From Tetrapyrgos nigripes (Eukaryota > Basidiomycota > Agaricomycetes > Agaricales > Campanellaceae): DNA of 64,000 nucleotides. A program made the position numbers and the translations under genes. The stretch lies in the NCBI GenBank assembly GCA_013368315.1, contig JAACJM010000003.1:620001-684000 (forward strand). Direction: 5' to 3'. Numbering within the stretch: position 1 is the first letter of the stretch; the number at the start of each line of letters is the position of its first letter. Of this stretch, positions 1 to 11,276 are shown piece by piece. The notes under the pieces are model-generated. The model saw nothing but the letters and a program-made list of their open reading frames with translations, was not told the origin of the DNA and ran no database searches.

Positions 1-957
1 GCACGTGAAGATGGTGCACTCAGATCCTACAAGTGTGTGTTTGGTTTGCCTTGTTAACTGCAATTCTGACATGGACACCAGGATTCAAGTGTGACCATGA
101 AGGATGTACAAAAGCCTTTAGCACTTTCAAAGAATATCAAAGGCACTTGAATTCATTTCTGCACACAGGCCAGAAAAGTATGCAATCTCTGCTTTGGCAA
201 TGATCCTGCTTTAACCTTTCCTAGCTTTCAAATGCGAACAGTGTGGTGGCAAGTTTGTTAGCGAATATGGTTTGACTATGCACTGAATAAGGCTGGGGTG
301 TCCTAGATATGTAAGGCCTTGACAAAGTGGATTGTAGTTGACAATTATTCTTCTCAGAATGCCCAAGAATGAAAAAACCTATTGTAAGCACTGCATAAGG
401 CTGCTGAGCATTTACATGTTGATGTCACCACAATGTAACAGCCTTCGCTTGCAAATACAACAGTTGTGATCGCAGGTTTCAGACTGCATATGAAGTCAAC
501 CATCATTTTAATAAAGTCCACATGGACAAATGTGCGTTGTTCTTTGCAGTACTGGTTGTAGTGAGCTAATTTTCATCCAGATGTCAGGATTTGTGAGTGG
601 TGTGGGAAATCATTCAAGTCTCTTCAATGACATCAAGAGGCACACTGTAAAATGTATGGTCTGTGTTTTCTGGAGAACGGGAGGCTAACTCTTGTAAACA
701 GGTGTCCTGAACACATACAAGGGCCAGAAAGTGAGTTTTTTTTTCATCAGTGCATAAAACATCTCCCCACTGACTACTGATTCAGAGCCCATATGTGGAG
801 GTTGTCTTCAAGCGTTCAGCACGATCCATCACCTTCATGCATATCTACAACAAAAGCAATGCCCAGGTCCCTTTCGGCACAATGAGCACTCAAGTGATGA
901 GAGTGAGGAAGACAGGGAACCCAAGGAATGGCTAGAGGGGGATGAAGAGAAGGAATA
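1..957 (+). pseudogene. Degenerate C2H2 zinc-finger gene, 5' end outside window
   Basis: At least four finger-like units can be read across short introns: one near 85-170 (FKCDHEGCTKAFSTF...H...H), one near 230-285 (FKCEQCGGKFVSEYG), one near 440-525 (FACKYNSCDRRFQTAY) and one near 575-640 (ICEWCGKSFKSLQ). A fifth, looser one lies near 785-860. An acidic tail follows (EEDREPKEW) and stops at a TAG ending about 957. Introns such as 178-223 have good GT..AG ends. Codons inside the fingers are broken by in-frame stops, for example a TGA just after the second finger (about 283-285) where CGA would restore the pattern, and a TGA in the fourth. C2H2 arrays normally bind DNA. This copy looks inactivated. 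The upstream part is missing, so function and partner are unknown. Unrecognised introns could explain some stops. Confidence 0.5.
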
Positions 958-2876
958 GCCATTGTGGATGTGAATGGATTGCTGAGGATGAATACGATGC
1001 TCCTACAAAAATTTTATTGATAGAAAATACATCGTACAAATCACCTGCCACGATCACAGTGATTAGAGTATGATCTGAACTGCCTGGTATACCTTTGTGA
1101 ATGGGTAAAGCCTTACTGGGCTTGTCGTACTTTTCCAGACAGCTTGACCTATCACTGGGCTTCTAGTTCCGCTTCAGATGACTTGTGGTTTGTGGGGTCT
1201 TCGAGTCGCAGTGACTTCCTCTTTTGCTGTGTCAACATCTGCCCTCGAGCTGTGAGACCTCGATGGTTTTGTGGCACCCAAATCTCGTCATCATAGATAA
1301 CAGTGAGCTGTTGGTTTCTCTATACTGTCTATCTGCATGCTGACCTTCTGCAATTTGATCAACTACAATGCTGCACTGCCAATATCCCTGCAGAAGCTTT
1401 TCCAGACATTGAGCTCTGTGAGTGATGCTTGGTACTGATGTTCATCATGCACAGCCAACTTGCCATTGTGTGTCAAGCTGCTCTCCCATATTCATTATGC
1501 CCTCAGCTAGCTCAACATATCATGTGCTCTATCGTCAAACCCAGTTTCTGATCTCGTCATGCTGACCATTGGTAAAGTGCATGTCCCATGAATGCCTGTC
1601 ATCCTCACAAGGACAACGTGTACAAAACGCTATCCCACCACCTGAGTAAACACTAGATAAGTACTGTTAGGTAAACATGGGGTCACGTGTCAGCTGGCCA
1701 GTGCCATTGCCGACCACTCGGCATGCGGGTATTGCCATTCTGCCGGCTGTCTTCTCTGGATGTCACGTCAGGCTGTTGGGGAGTGGCGTTGGTGCATTTT
1801 AACTTTTGGACATGACGTCCAGGACAACAAGGCTTCTCTTCTATTTTTCATTTAGATCCCGATTCATTCAGCAGAGAGATGGTGTTGGAAAACATATAAA
1901 AGCTGCCCACCAATGCCCAATAACCCTGTCATCTCACCCCTCCTTCCCTGTATGCAGTAAGTGGCCATGTTCCACCCAATCCACTGCCTTGGGATTCAGA
2001 CGTGGTGACTACGATCAAGGGCTTTGAAGCTTTGCTACTCCCTGAGGTCCAGACCTTTCCACCTTTTATTGTACTTTTTTTTGGCTACATTATTTTGTAT
2101 ACATACATAGGTACTAAATGTTGTAGTTGTGTACATAGCAAATTTCAATGAGAATGTACATGAGAAATTCTTAAATTCCATGAAACTCCCTGTACATAAT
2201 ACATGCCTATCTCATTTGAAGCAGATGACACTGCGGACTCTCTCCGAGAAGTTGTTCTTGCTTAGCTTTCCTTGAATTGCCTTAAGTTTTTATCAAAGTG
2301 TGTACATAAGCTGAAATTCAATTGGATGTATTCAATTGTAATAACATGAAGTACTCTACTCAGTATCCAGGGAGCAAGGCCAGGATGAGGCTGGCATACC
2401 TTTTCAGCTGGGGTATTCGTGAGGAGCAGGGTGTGGGTGGCAGAAGGAAGGGAACGATGAGAACCAGATTACATAACTCATTAATATTGCGGTCGTGTCA
2501 TGTCATCAACACGTCATGCGTGTCAATCGCACTGTGTACTTCTAGTGAGTTTAAATGCCCAACTCTGTCTGAGTAGAAACAACAACTTCAAACCCACTGT
2601 TTGATGAAACACAAAGGACAATTGTCAATCATCCCTTGATCATCCCTTGTTTGGAGGATCTGAAAGACCTAGTATCATCCAGAACACCACCCATGTCAAT
2701 GTAGTGCCTGGTTCTTCTCAGACATTGAGCAGATGTCGTTTGCACTAGCATAATTCCCTTGATGAGGGACCGACCTATAGGTATATGCCAGACCTCAGTG
2801 GGAGACTCGAGAGTAAGGGCAGCTGAGAATGCCATGTACCACGTGCAGTGCATTAGGTAATCCAGCAGTACTCATC
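958..2876. other. Gene-poor stretch with no supported gene
   Basis: No frame carries a recognisable protein over this 1.9 kb; the open frames are short and lack family features. A TATA-like run (acatataaaag) sits near 1890-1900 but no coding sequence follows it. The only structured item seen is a short sequence at 1619-1644 that matches, in inverted orientation, the right end of the element at 4158-5000. Confidence 0.5.
1619..1644. repeat. Solo copy of a transposon terminus
   Basis: Read in reverse complement, these bases match positions 4975-5000 with a single mismatch (core gggatagcgttttgtaca). The match stops on both sides. This suggests a remnant end of the same element family, now without a body. 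Confidence 0.45.
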
Positions 2877-2916
2877 TAAGATACGCGACACCAGGAACTG
2901 ACATCATTATATAAGC
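2877..2916. repeat. Left terminal inverted repeat
   Basis: Perfect 40-bp partner of 4104-4143 in inverted orientation, including the TA at the outer edge. Confidence 0.9.
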
Positions 2917-3028
2917 AATGATGTCATGCGCCATAGTCGGGGGTCCAAGAAAAAAAAATTTTAGTGGGCGAAAACTGGCTATGGGATGAGTACTACTGAA
3001 GATATTACAACATATGCTAGTCCAAATA

Positions 3029-3765
3029 CTACTTTACAGCTTCTTTCGCCATGCGCAACATGTCAGGAGGCAGTGTACGATGTCCGTGATACCGCCGGTT
3101 GGCCCAGGCTGCCTGTGCACCAGTCAGACCTTCCGAATATGCATGTATGTATCGTGCTGCGCGGTTGGCGAAACTGAGCCTGATGATGAATACATTGACC
3201 CAATGAGATGTGCAGAAAGCCTTACCGACGAATTTTCTTGAGAGGAACCTTATCAAGAGACTTCTTGACATTGTCTCGCATCTCCTCCATGCCCGAAGAA
3301 TGAGGATACTTGCGATAACCCTCCTTACCAGCACCCCAGTACATCTCAATGTAATTCATCTTGCAGTGAAATTTCAGGTAATAATCGCAAAGGTGTCCCC
3401 AAGACTCGATGTACTCCTGGATCCCTGATTTCTGCCCCACAAAGTCAGGCTGGTAAAATAAAACTTTGCGGCAACAGCAATGAAAATTGGAGCGGTCTTC
3501 AAAGCAAGACTTTTGACAGGAAGCAGGAAGGGAGGAACCATCAGTCGGCCATAGACCTCGCTCTCTGATGATCTGTTCCGAGCCTTTGAAGTACCCAGGG
3601 TAGTGAGGATGATTGTCAGGAAAGTAGAATGAAAGAAGATTTTTGTTGGTGACGAGGATTCACAGCATTCGCTCGCTGGAGGGAGGCAATACAAGCAGCC
3701 TTACTGTGCTTGTTGGGAGGCATTGAGTAACGACGCCTACACCCTGAAGCTTTCCTTGTTGCCAT
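3029..3765 (-). pseudogene. Truncated DDE-superfamily transposase
   Basis: Reading the minus strand from about 3625, one frame gives a block typical of Agaricomycete Tc1/mariner-like transposases: FYFPDNHPHYPGYFKGSEQ, then RERGLWPTDGSS, a Cys-rich CCCRKVLFYQPDFVGQKS, and FHCKMNYIEMYWGA, which corresponds to the last catalytic acidic motif. A 50-bp intron (about 3179-3229) joins KKIRR to FANRAARYIHAYSEGLTGA, and the frame stops at 3029. An ATG at 3765 opens a short N-terminal piece (MATRKASG...) that is out of frame with the main block. The middle region with the first catalytic Asp residues is absent. It is probably inactive, although it could once have been carried by a full-length relative. 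Confidence 0.75.
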
Positions 3766-4103
3766 CGTACATTAACCATTTCTGGTCTTTCCTGGTCGGT
3801 CCTTCCATTTATGGGTTATCTGTATCTTATCATTACCATATATAGTATATCATTAATCTAATCTATGATGACATAAGGCGCCATGGCTGGCCCTCGAAAA
3901 AATTATTATGGCTTCCAGAGCATGGAAATGACGAATTATGTCGAAAGCAAAAAAATCTTATCTTCTCCAAATTGAAGCCGATTTTGTTAAATATTTTTGC
4001 TATGAACTCTTCAGAAAGGCCTTCTGCACACTTCCTAGCATTCAGAAGTGATAATTACTACACTGTGTAGAAGGAGTTCCCTCATCAATATGTCGGCGGG
4101 ATA

Positions 4104-4143
4104 GCTTATATAATGATGTCAGTTCCTGGTGTCGCGTATCTTA
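4104..4143. repeat. Right terminal inverted repeat
   Basis: Perfect 40-bp partner of 2877-2916 in inverted orientation, including the TA at the outer edge. Confidence 0.9.
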
Positions 4144-4157
4144 GTCATCCCTGCCAA

Positions 4158-5000
4158 CCACCTGTCAACACTGTCACCTGATCTAAAAAGTCACGCAAAA
4201 GTCCATGGTCCACGGATGAGTAAGCTCGCGCGCGCGGCCAATTTTTCTTAAGTTCAGCGTCGCGCCACCTCCAGACCTTCCTCATAGAGCAACAATGTAT
4301 ACCTAAGACCCAAAACTTTGCATACATATTTATATAAGCAGTTTTAGTATATATAGCCAAAAACCAAGGGAAGGCAAAAAAATTAAGGATATAGGGCCGG
4401 AATATTTTTTAAGGCCTTGGACACCTGGACTAACCAATCGTCTGGTGGGAATATTCCTATATTAGGAAATTTATTTGTAATATTTGTAATCCTAGGCCCC
4501 GTCATCCAGTCATGACAGTCGCTTTGACCCTCCCACTACCGTCGAGCGCATTTCTCGCTTGTACAAGCTTCGCATTCCCATCTGTAAGAGGGATATCCAA
4601 GGCCTACACAATCCATATGGTACTAAGTCATATCAATGTGTCAGTATCTTAGTAGAACTACTGTAAGTGCAAAAACTCACACCGTCGGCACTTTGCTGGC
4701 ATTGTTTGTCACAAAGTGCACAGGTAAACAAACACCCGAAGAGTGTAATGTAAGGATTTTATTAGCTGTAGGTATTGAGAAGTCAATTTTTTTTGTTTAT
4801 CTACTGGAACGAGGTATTTAAATACATATGCAAAAGTCTGAGTCTTAGGTATACATCGTTACTCTATGGGGAAGGTCTGGAGACGGCGCGACGCTGGACT
4901 TAAGAAAAATCGGCGCGCGCGTGCTGACTCAGCCCATGGACCTGCGTGACTTTTAGATCATGTGACAGTGTCGACAGGTGGCGGGATAGCGTTTTGTACA
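4158..5000. mobile_element. Foldback-type element with long imperfect inverted arms
   Basis: Left arm about 4158-4350 and right arm about 4815-4981 are inverted copies with scattered differences. Both contain CCACCTGTC.ACACTGTCAC, a Dra-like TTCTTAAGT.CAGCGTCGCGCC block and GTATACCTAAGAC. The roughly 460-bp interior has no coding frame that I recognise. The right end runs on to about 5000, because 4975-5000 recurs alone at 1619-1644. The left end is less clean: only 14 bp separate it from the mariner-like element, which may have inserted into it. It is best read as a MITE or deletion derivative of an unknown DNA transposon. No clear target duplication was found. Confidence 0.7.
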
Positions 5001-5405
5001 ACGTGTATCTTTGTAAACTACAAACTACATCGCTGAGCACTGCACCAAGTAGTTGGTATGGGGTCTTGCAGTTGCAACTAGCGACTTTGAGCTTCGTGGA
5101 TGCACGAATGGGCAGCTGAGGGCTTTGTAGAAATTGCGGTTTATTAGCAGTACGTCTTGTGTAGAGTAACTTGCTTTGGTGGGAACCTCTTGCCGTCTGC
5201 GTGAACAGCCGGGCAGTGTTATTCAAGAGTGTCGAAGGGGTGTCCTCAAAAGAGTAGAGATATCATCCAATATCATGGAACTCTGTAGTTGTAAACGAGC
5301 TGGATGGAAGATGTTCCTTAGGTGTTTGTAGAAAAGTGGAAAAAGATGATTTGTAGTAGACTCGTTGGGAGAAACTATGCCAGAGGCCTAGACCGTTGCA
5401 ATAAG

Positions 5406-5440
5406 ACGCGTCTGCCACGTGCGTGTTAACCGTAACGCGT
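5406..5440. promoter_or_regulatory. Two MluI cell-cycle boxes upstream of POT1
   Basis: ACGCGT occurs at 5406-5411 and 5435-5440, 46-80 bp before the POT1 ATG. In yeasts this hexamer binds MBF (Mbp1/Swi6-type factors) and drives G1/S transcription. The binding here is inferred from sequence only. Confidence 0.5.
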
Positions 5441-5485
5441 TTGCCGGTTTCAAGCTTTCAGCATCTCGTTCTCACCCATACACTG

Positions 5486-8400
5486 ATGAAAAGACATCGC
5501 GAACCCGGGAATCAAGATACTCAGAATAAACGCGCCAAGACCCATCCTGGCCAGGATGAAACCTTCTTTGACCCGGACGCCCGACGATATGTCTCTGGTA
5601 TCATCCAGAACCCCAAAGACCAGTCCGGTTACGTCCCTTGCAAGGTCTTCATGAAGTGGAACGTTCCATACATTCGCCTCTTCGTGGACACTACCGAACC
5701 CGGAAGCGGTAAAATTGAGGTTCACTTCCAGGGCCAATGTCTGGCAGCCTTCCAACAGCTTGGAGTCGAATTCGACGTGCAGGACGAGTTTCTTTTGGCT
5801 CTCCGGGGATTCTCATTGAAGCGGGATCCGCCAACAAAGAACTCGAGTGGGATTATATTCACGTACTCTCAGGGCGCTCTCTTCAAGTTCACGAAGCGTC
5901 GACGAGTTCCTTTGAATGTTTCGGTCGTGGATACTTGGGGTGAGCAAAATATTTGACTTTATCCGGTGTCTTGCTTATTGGAACCTCAGATGTGATACCC
6001 AAACAAGAAGAAGTTGATCCAGGCGTGGTCGACTGGTATGATCCTGCCCCAATCACCCCTCCCCTGGTTTCAGTTGCTGCTGAACCTGTCCTACAACCGG
6101 TCATCGCGAATAACCAGGCAGTCCCGCCTGATGCCGAATCCAGCAATAAAAAACCCCGTAAACAAAGACACAAGGACCGATACAAGGAGCGCAAAGCTAA
6201 GAAACTCGTTGACGCCAAACCAGCTTCTCTCGAAACAGACAATGTCCAACCGAAATCGGGATCTGCCAACAGCAATACCCCTAACAACGTCCCTGCAGAA
6301 GATTCTGCGGGTATGTTATCTGTCGAGGTCTATCATGCTGCTTTGCAGACAGTCGTACGTAATTGGATATAGAATTGTGAATCGGCTCGTTGCTCACTTC
6401 ACTCTCTAGCGACATTGTACTGCTCTGTCCAATCTGACGCCTAAATCCTTCTCTACAGTGTCAGGAGTGATCATCGAAGTTGGAGAGATAAAGGCACCGC
6501 CCCATAGACGTATGTCTCATTACCCATGTCATAGGACATACACTAACAAAAGCAGACTTGAGCCGCTCCTTCAAGTTGGTTGACCCGACAAGTTACGAAC
6601 TCCAGGATGGAGGCTATCGTTATCCAAATGCAGTCACAGCGAATTGCTTCACCTTGAAATATCCAGAATGGTTGCCAGCTGTTCAAGAGGGCGACGTTGT
6701 GATACTGAGTGCTGCCCTAGTTTGTGCTGAGACCTTTTTTTTCGAGCTGCTGACTGACTCTCCTTGTATCAGGGCGACAAGTTCAACGGCAGAATCAGTA
6801 TCAAAGGCTATTTTGACCGGTTGAAGTGGTGTATCTATTCTCCCACCTCAGGTCAAGTACATTATGGCGAAATAAACGATGTTCCTAGAAGCGAGACCAT
6901 TGACGGTCGCAACTTCACTCCGTTTTATGAACCTCATGAATCCGAATTACACTTATGTCGACATCTATCAGAATGGTGGAGTGCTGTGCAAGAGAAGCAG
7001 AAGAAGGTTCAAGGCAGAGTCTATTCTGTCGGTGCTGATGTCGGTATCGATCAGGTGCAAAGGAAGGGAGGAAAATCGAGACCACGTCTGGCCATCAAAG
7101 ATCTTGATCCTGGCGCTCACGAATACTTCGATTGCACTGTGGAGGTCTGTTTATTGCGTTTCGCTGAATCCACACCATTCTCATCTAATTTACCAGGTCG
7201 TGCATGGCTATTCCGATGCAGAAAATGACCGATTTTATGTTCTTTATGTGACCGATTACACGGCGAATCCCAACTTGCATGACTACCAAGCTGTATGGTG
7301 TCCCAAAGGTCTGCCACGGTCTATTTTCAGAATTGAGCTGTGGGACGCCTCTCGTGTTAAAGGGAAGGAGATGCGTGTTGGGACGGTCTACTCTATGAAG
7401 AACGTCAGATTGAAGCGTGACCCCAATGGCATGTACGAGGGAAATCAGCAAGAAGCGAAGATCTATGCCTTGGACAACAATGCCTTGTATAACGAAGATT
7501 TGAAAGCGCTGCTTTTGTGAGTAATTCTTTCCACTGCTGCATCAGTATTCTCGTCTAACGATATACATTCGTAGGCGAAAGGAAGCTTGGAAGGCAAAGC
7601 ACGGGTCAGAAGGATTGAAGTTTGAAACTCTTGAAATCTGTCAAGTTCCCATGGAGAGTTTTTTCAATTGCTTTGTTCAGGTACGCTAATCATCCTCGTT
7701 CACTGCTTTCTTGCTGATAACGCGCGGTCAGGTCCTGTACTCTTGTTCTGACAAGGACAAATCATACCTATGTGTGACTGATTACACGAAAAATCCCTTC
7801 CTACTCGAGTCCTACGTGGAGTTTGAGTCAGACCCATGGCTAAGGATCTCGAAGGCCGTGTTCTCAAAGTTGCCTTGTATGACGATCAGATTAGGGAGGC
7901 TAGGAAACTGCGATCCGGCGATTTCTGTGTCATCTACAAAACCAGGGTGGTTCCAGGTTATTCGGGAAGAAGACCGCATGCTAGACTAGGAGGCAAGGAA
8001 ACATTGATACGAAAACTGGATGCCAAGGTCGCAAAGGATATGGAGCAAATAGCCAAGCTGCAGAGGTATGCAGGCTCGAGATATGCAACACGGCCAGCTG
8101 ATTTCTGAATTACCCTTCTTTGATTTAGTCGCAAAGAGAATCTTCCTGAACCACCATCCCCGGACAAAGCAACAGGCGCTGATACAGCCGACGTTGAGGT
8201 GAGAGAGGATGCACCCGTACCTTCGACTTCCCTGAAGCCTGCCGTCGCCGTGTCTCCATCATCAAGTTTCAACATTAACAAGATGAAGAATGTGGAGATA
8301 TGCCCCAACAAGTTTCGCCTTTCTGCCAGGATCATAGATTTCCGTCCCCATTTGCTGAGAGATGCTGTTTATCGAGTTTGTACTTCATGCGATTCCGAGT

Positions 8401-8893
8401 AAGTCAGCCGCTTGTGTGCTGTCTGCTATGCTAACAGTAACTCCAGTATCCCGGATTCGCAAATAGCTTGTGTCAAATGCAATGATTCTGACCACGAGTT
8501 CGTTCGTTTGGTCTACGGGTTGTCATTTCTCATTGAGGATGAGGAAGGCAATCGCATTCGCGTTGAACTCGCCGATAAGCACCAGGTATGCCTTGATTGT
8601 ACCCACGTCTCATGTCCTGATGAAGACCTCGGTAGGAGGACGATGCGAAGGAGTGCCCATTGCTGAAAGGCTTGGAACGCACAGATCTCAACGACGACGA
8701 CGAAGCCTACACACGATTTTGTCAGTTGTTTGACAGCTTTGCTGGGAATGCAAGAACATATTATGAGAAGAAATCCGGATTGCTGGATACTCCATTCCGG
8801 GATATGGTAATCGTGTCACTGCCGGACGCTGATTGCAAGGATGAGAAAGCCTATTATCTCTGGAACGTTGTCGGTGCCAATACCGTTCAGTGA
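5486..8893 (+). CDS. POT1: Protection of telomeres protein 1 homologue
   Basis: A multi-exon gene of roughly 950 residues. The ATG at 5486 (MKRHREPG) is the first ATG of the open frame; upstream codons lack one. An N-terminal block (about residues 30-155) has OB-fold-like strands, then a Lys/Arg-rich linker (KKPRKQRHKDRYKERKAKK). Next come a POT1 OB1 (SFKLVDPTSY to GYFDRLKW), the hallmark PFYEPHESELHLCRHLSEWW, and OB2 with FYVLYVTDYTANPNL. YLCVTDYTKNPFL lies in a third fold. The C-terminal part carries CTSC...CVKC, a probable zinc ribbon as in the POT1 C-terminal OB fold. POT1 binds the single-stranded telomere overhang in the nucleus and caps chromosome ends. Introns include 5941-5991 and 6311 to about 6459. 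It ends convergently, 97 bp from the esterase. Family identity is strong; exact splice sites are less so. Confidence 0.88.
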
Positions 8894-8990
8894 GCTTTTT
8901 CAAGTCATCACGTATAGTTATTCATACGTATAGGTACTGTAAATTGTTGTATCATACTGTCAGATCACTGTAATAAGTAGATGAACAATC

Positions 8991-11110
8991 CTAATTCTGC
9001 TCCTTCCCAACCTTTGTTCCGACGAAAGTACATCTGTTACCCTCATTCTCTGGTTCCCTCTCCAGGAAACAACCAGAAATGGGAGATGCAGTGTCATCAC
9101 CGTTCGCGTCTTTTTGTAACACCATCCGTCGCCTGGGAAGGACGTCCGTCTCAGTCATCGGGACTTGGTAATGAGTTTCAAGTGGCTCAGTGGTGTATTT
9201 TTCCCAATAAGGCGACCTTGCTTGCTTGAAAGAATTTGGGTTCCCTGTCCGTACGAACGAAAGCCAGTACGATATCAATTCCTCGGAGAACAGCTTGTCG
9301 GTAGGACTCAATGGTGTAAAGATAGAAGTACCGTTATTCCTGAGTTTCTTTGCAGTCAGACTGGTCCCTGAGTGGTATAACGTTAGAGGCACTAACCCAG
9401 TATTGGTACCCCCAAACATCATCCAACTTTCCGCCGAGTGAGCTACCGCAGAGCTCCCTTTCGTTGGGTTTGGTTGATTATACCTATACGTCCAGACATT
9501 GTTCTGTCTTCTGGAGAATGCGCTCGCAATGAGAGGAACCTATGTAATGCAGTCAGAGAGACAATGTGGTTCATGCATATCAGTAACTTACAGAACATAT
9601 GAAAACTGATTCTCCGGTCATCACCTGAAAATGCTGAGAGTCGGAAGTAAAGTCATCACGAGGGTAGACTCGCAGGAATTCTTGAATGTCTTCCTCCTCA
9701 AGAGTAGGGAACAGAAACTTTAATCCCTCTGCTGCAGGCATCTCATTAATCGACGTTTCGTTTGAGGTAGCGCTGTTGATGGGAATCAGCAAGGCATACG
9801 GAGCCCAAAGAGGACGATAGATACCCTATGAGGAGAGGTACATCGAGGAATTCTCCATTCATGATCAGTTTGGTTGGGTAGTCTCGGATGATCTTTCCGT
9901 CGACCACTGGTCTGAAAATGTTGTATGCACCATCACTACGACATTCAAAATCAGTACTCGAGCATTTTGCAGTTTACATTTCACGCACAAGGCAGGTGTT
10001 ATGGCCAAGTCTTGCGCTCGAGCCAGAGCATCGACAGGCACATTCCGCAGGCATGTCATCTTCTCCGAAACAGATCCATCTTCGCAGCCAGCAGCGCTGG
10101 AGTAAAAGTCAAAGAGGGGCTGGAATGTTGGTCAAAATCAGCACAGGATAATACCTTAAGCAACTAGCACTATACCACTTGTTGTTCCAGCGTAGGTAGT
10201 GGTACCCGATAAGCACTTTGAGCGATTGCCTTGGAGAATAAGGCCCCATTGGGACGGCCCATCTCCTCGAGTCTTGCGACAAGATGAAGCTCAACCGACG
10301 ATGCACCAGCACTGTGTCCCATGATAGTCACTTGCTCGGGATTACCACCAAACTGATCGATATATTTCTGGATCCAACGCAGTGCCTCTATCTGGTCAAA
10401 AAACCCGGCATTTACATCACCAATATTGGAAGAAGTAAATTCGGGATGAGTGAGGAATCCAAGCGAGTTTAGTCGATAGTACACAGAAACAATGACGACA
10501 TTTGGGGATTGATGAATCCAATTGTCAAAGGGGAAGTTGTGAGGGTTCCCAAAGATGTAACCTGGTGAAAGGGTTCATAGAGGCAAGGATCTGAAGGTTG
10601 ATAGTACATACCTCCTCCATGTAGAAAAACTAGCACCGGCACTGGAAAGGGAAGGGGGAAGAGGAGTTGGCAGCTTTTATTACTGGAGTGAACAAGACTC
10701 ACAATTGGTTCCCCTTGATGCACCCACTGGAGTATACACATTAACTTTGAGACAGTCCTCCATACCAGCTCCGCCTGCCAATCCATCTACAAAAAGTATA
10801 TTAGAACTGTTCCGAATGTAGAAGGCAAACACTACTCACCTCTTCCACCTTGAATGCAGAAATCCGGATAATGCGTTGCATCATAAATGCCTTTCTGCTC
10901 TTCTTGCAAGCGCGTTGTGTTCAGCGGGACTGCCTTCCTAAAGCGAAGTTCTCCAAGAGGTGGTTCTGCGTATGGTACCCCAAGATACGAAATCGTATTA
11001 GAGTACGAGCGGTTTCCTAAATATCTGGCGTATCCAGTGTCGACGACAGCATCGTGTGGTTTGAAAATCTGAGATATGGCAGAAGTGAAGAAGAGCAGTA
11101 AATGGAACAT
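8991..11110 (-). CDS. Secreted type-B carboxylesterase/lipase
   Basis: The start at 11110 opens with a hydrophobic signal peptide (MFHLLLFFTSAISQ). Alpha/beta-hydrolase landmarks follow in order: YLGVPYAEPPLGELRF, an oxyanion-hole FLHGGG, and the nucleophile elbow GHSAGA after QIEALRWIQKYIDQFGG. Later come a likely catalytic His in VAHSAESW and the closing ISYWLSFVRTGNPN typical of the family. The expected length is about 560 residues over some eight exons. The enzyme should hydrolyse carboxylic esters outside the cell; the substrate cannot be told from sequence. The elbow has His where many members have Glu (GESAGG), a known variant. It is convergent with POT1. Confidence 0.85.
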
Positions 11111-11276
11111 GGCAGAGTCATGGTCAGACGCAAAGCGGGAATGATCGTTTCTTAATTCCTCTCCAACCAAAGTACAAAACAGCAGGGTATGACAACCAGG
11201 GTATAAGTATATAGTCATCTACAAGGGTATAAAATCCGCTATGCCTGTCCAATCGTTCCCGTATCCTGCAGACGAA

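Larger units (their letters stand above)
2877..4143. mobile_element. Mariner/Tc1-like deletion derivative with 40-bp TIRs
   Basis: The 40 bases at 2877-2916 (starting TAAGATACGCGACACC) are the exact reverse complement of 4104-4143. The outermost TA on each side fits a TA target duplication, as made by Tc1/mariner/IS630 elements. Inside, on the minus strand, lies the C-terminal half of a transposase with its N-terminal half mostly missing. The element is thus about 1.27 kb and should be non-autonomous. Perfect terminal repeats argue for fairly recent movement or recent mobilisation in trans. Confidence 0.85.

Noticed and set aside
1890..2080. TATA-like box followed by a pyrimidine-rich leader, considered as a gene start
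   Set aside because: No ATG-initiated frame with coding character follows within a reasonable distance.
3374..3694. Minus-strand frame of 106 codons overlapping the transposase
   Set aside because: A neighbouring frame on the same strand carries the recognisable transposase motifs, so this one is a shadow.
5889..6287. Minus-strand frame of 132 codons
   Set aside because: It is antisense to POT1 exon 2 and spans the well-supported intron at 5941-5991.
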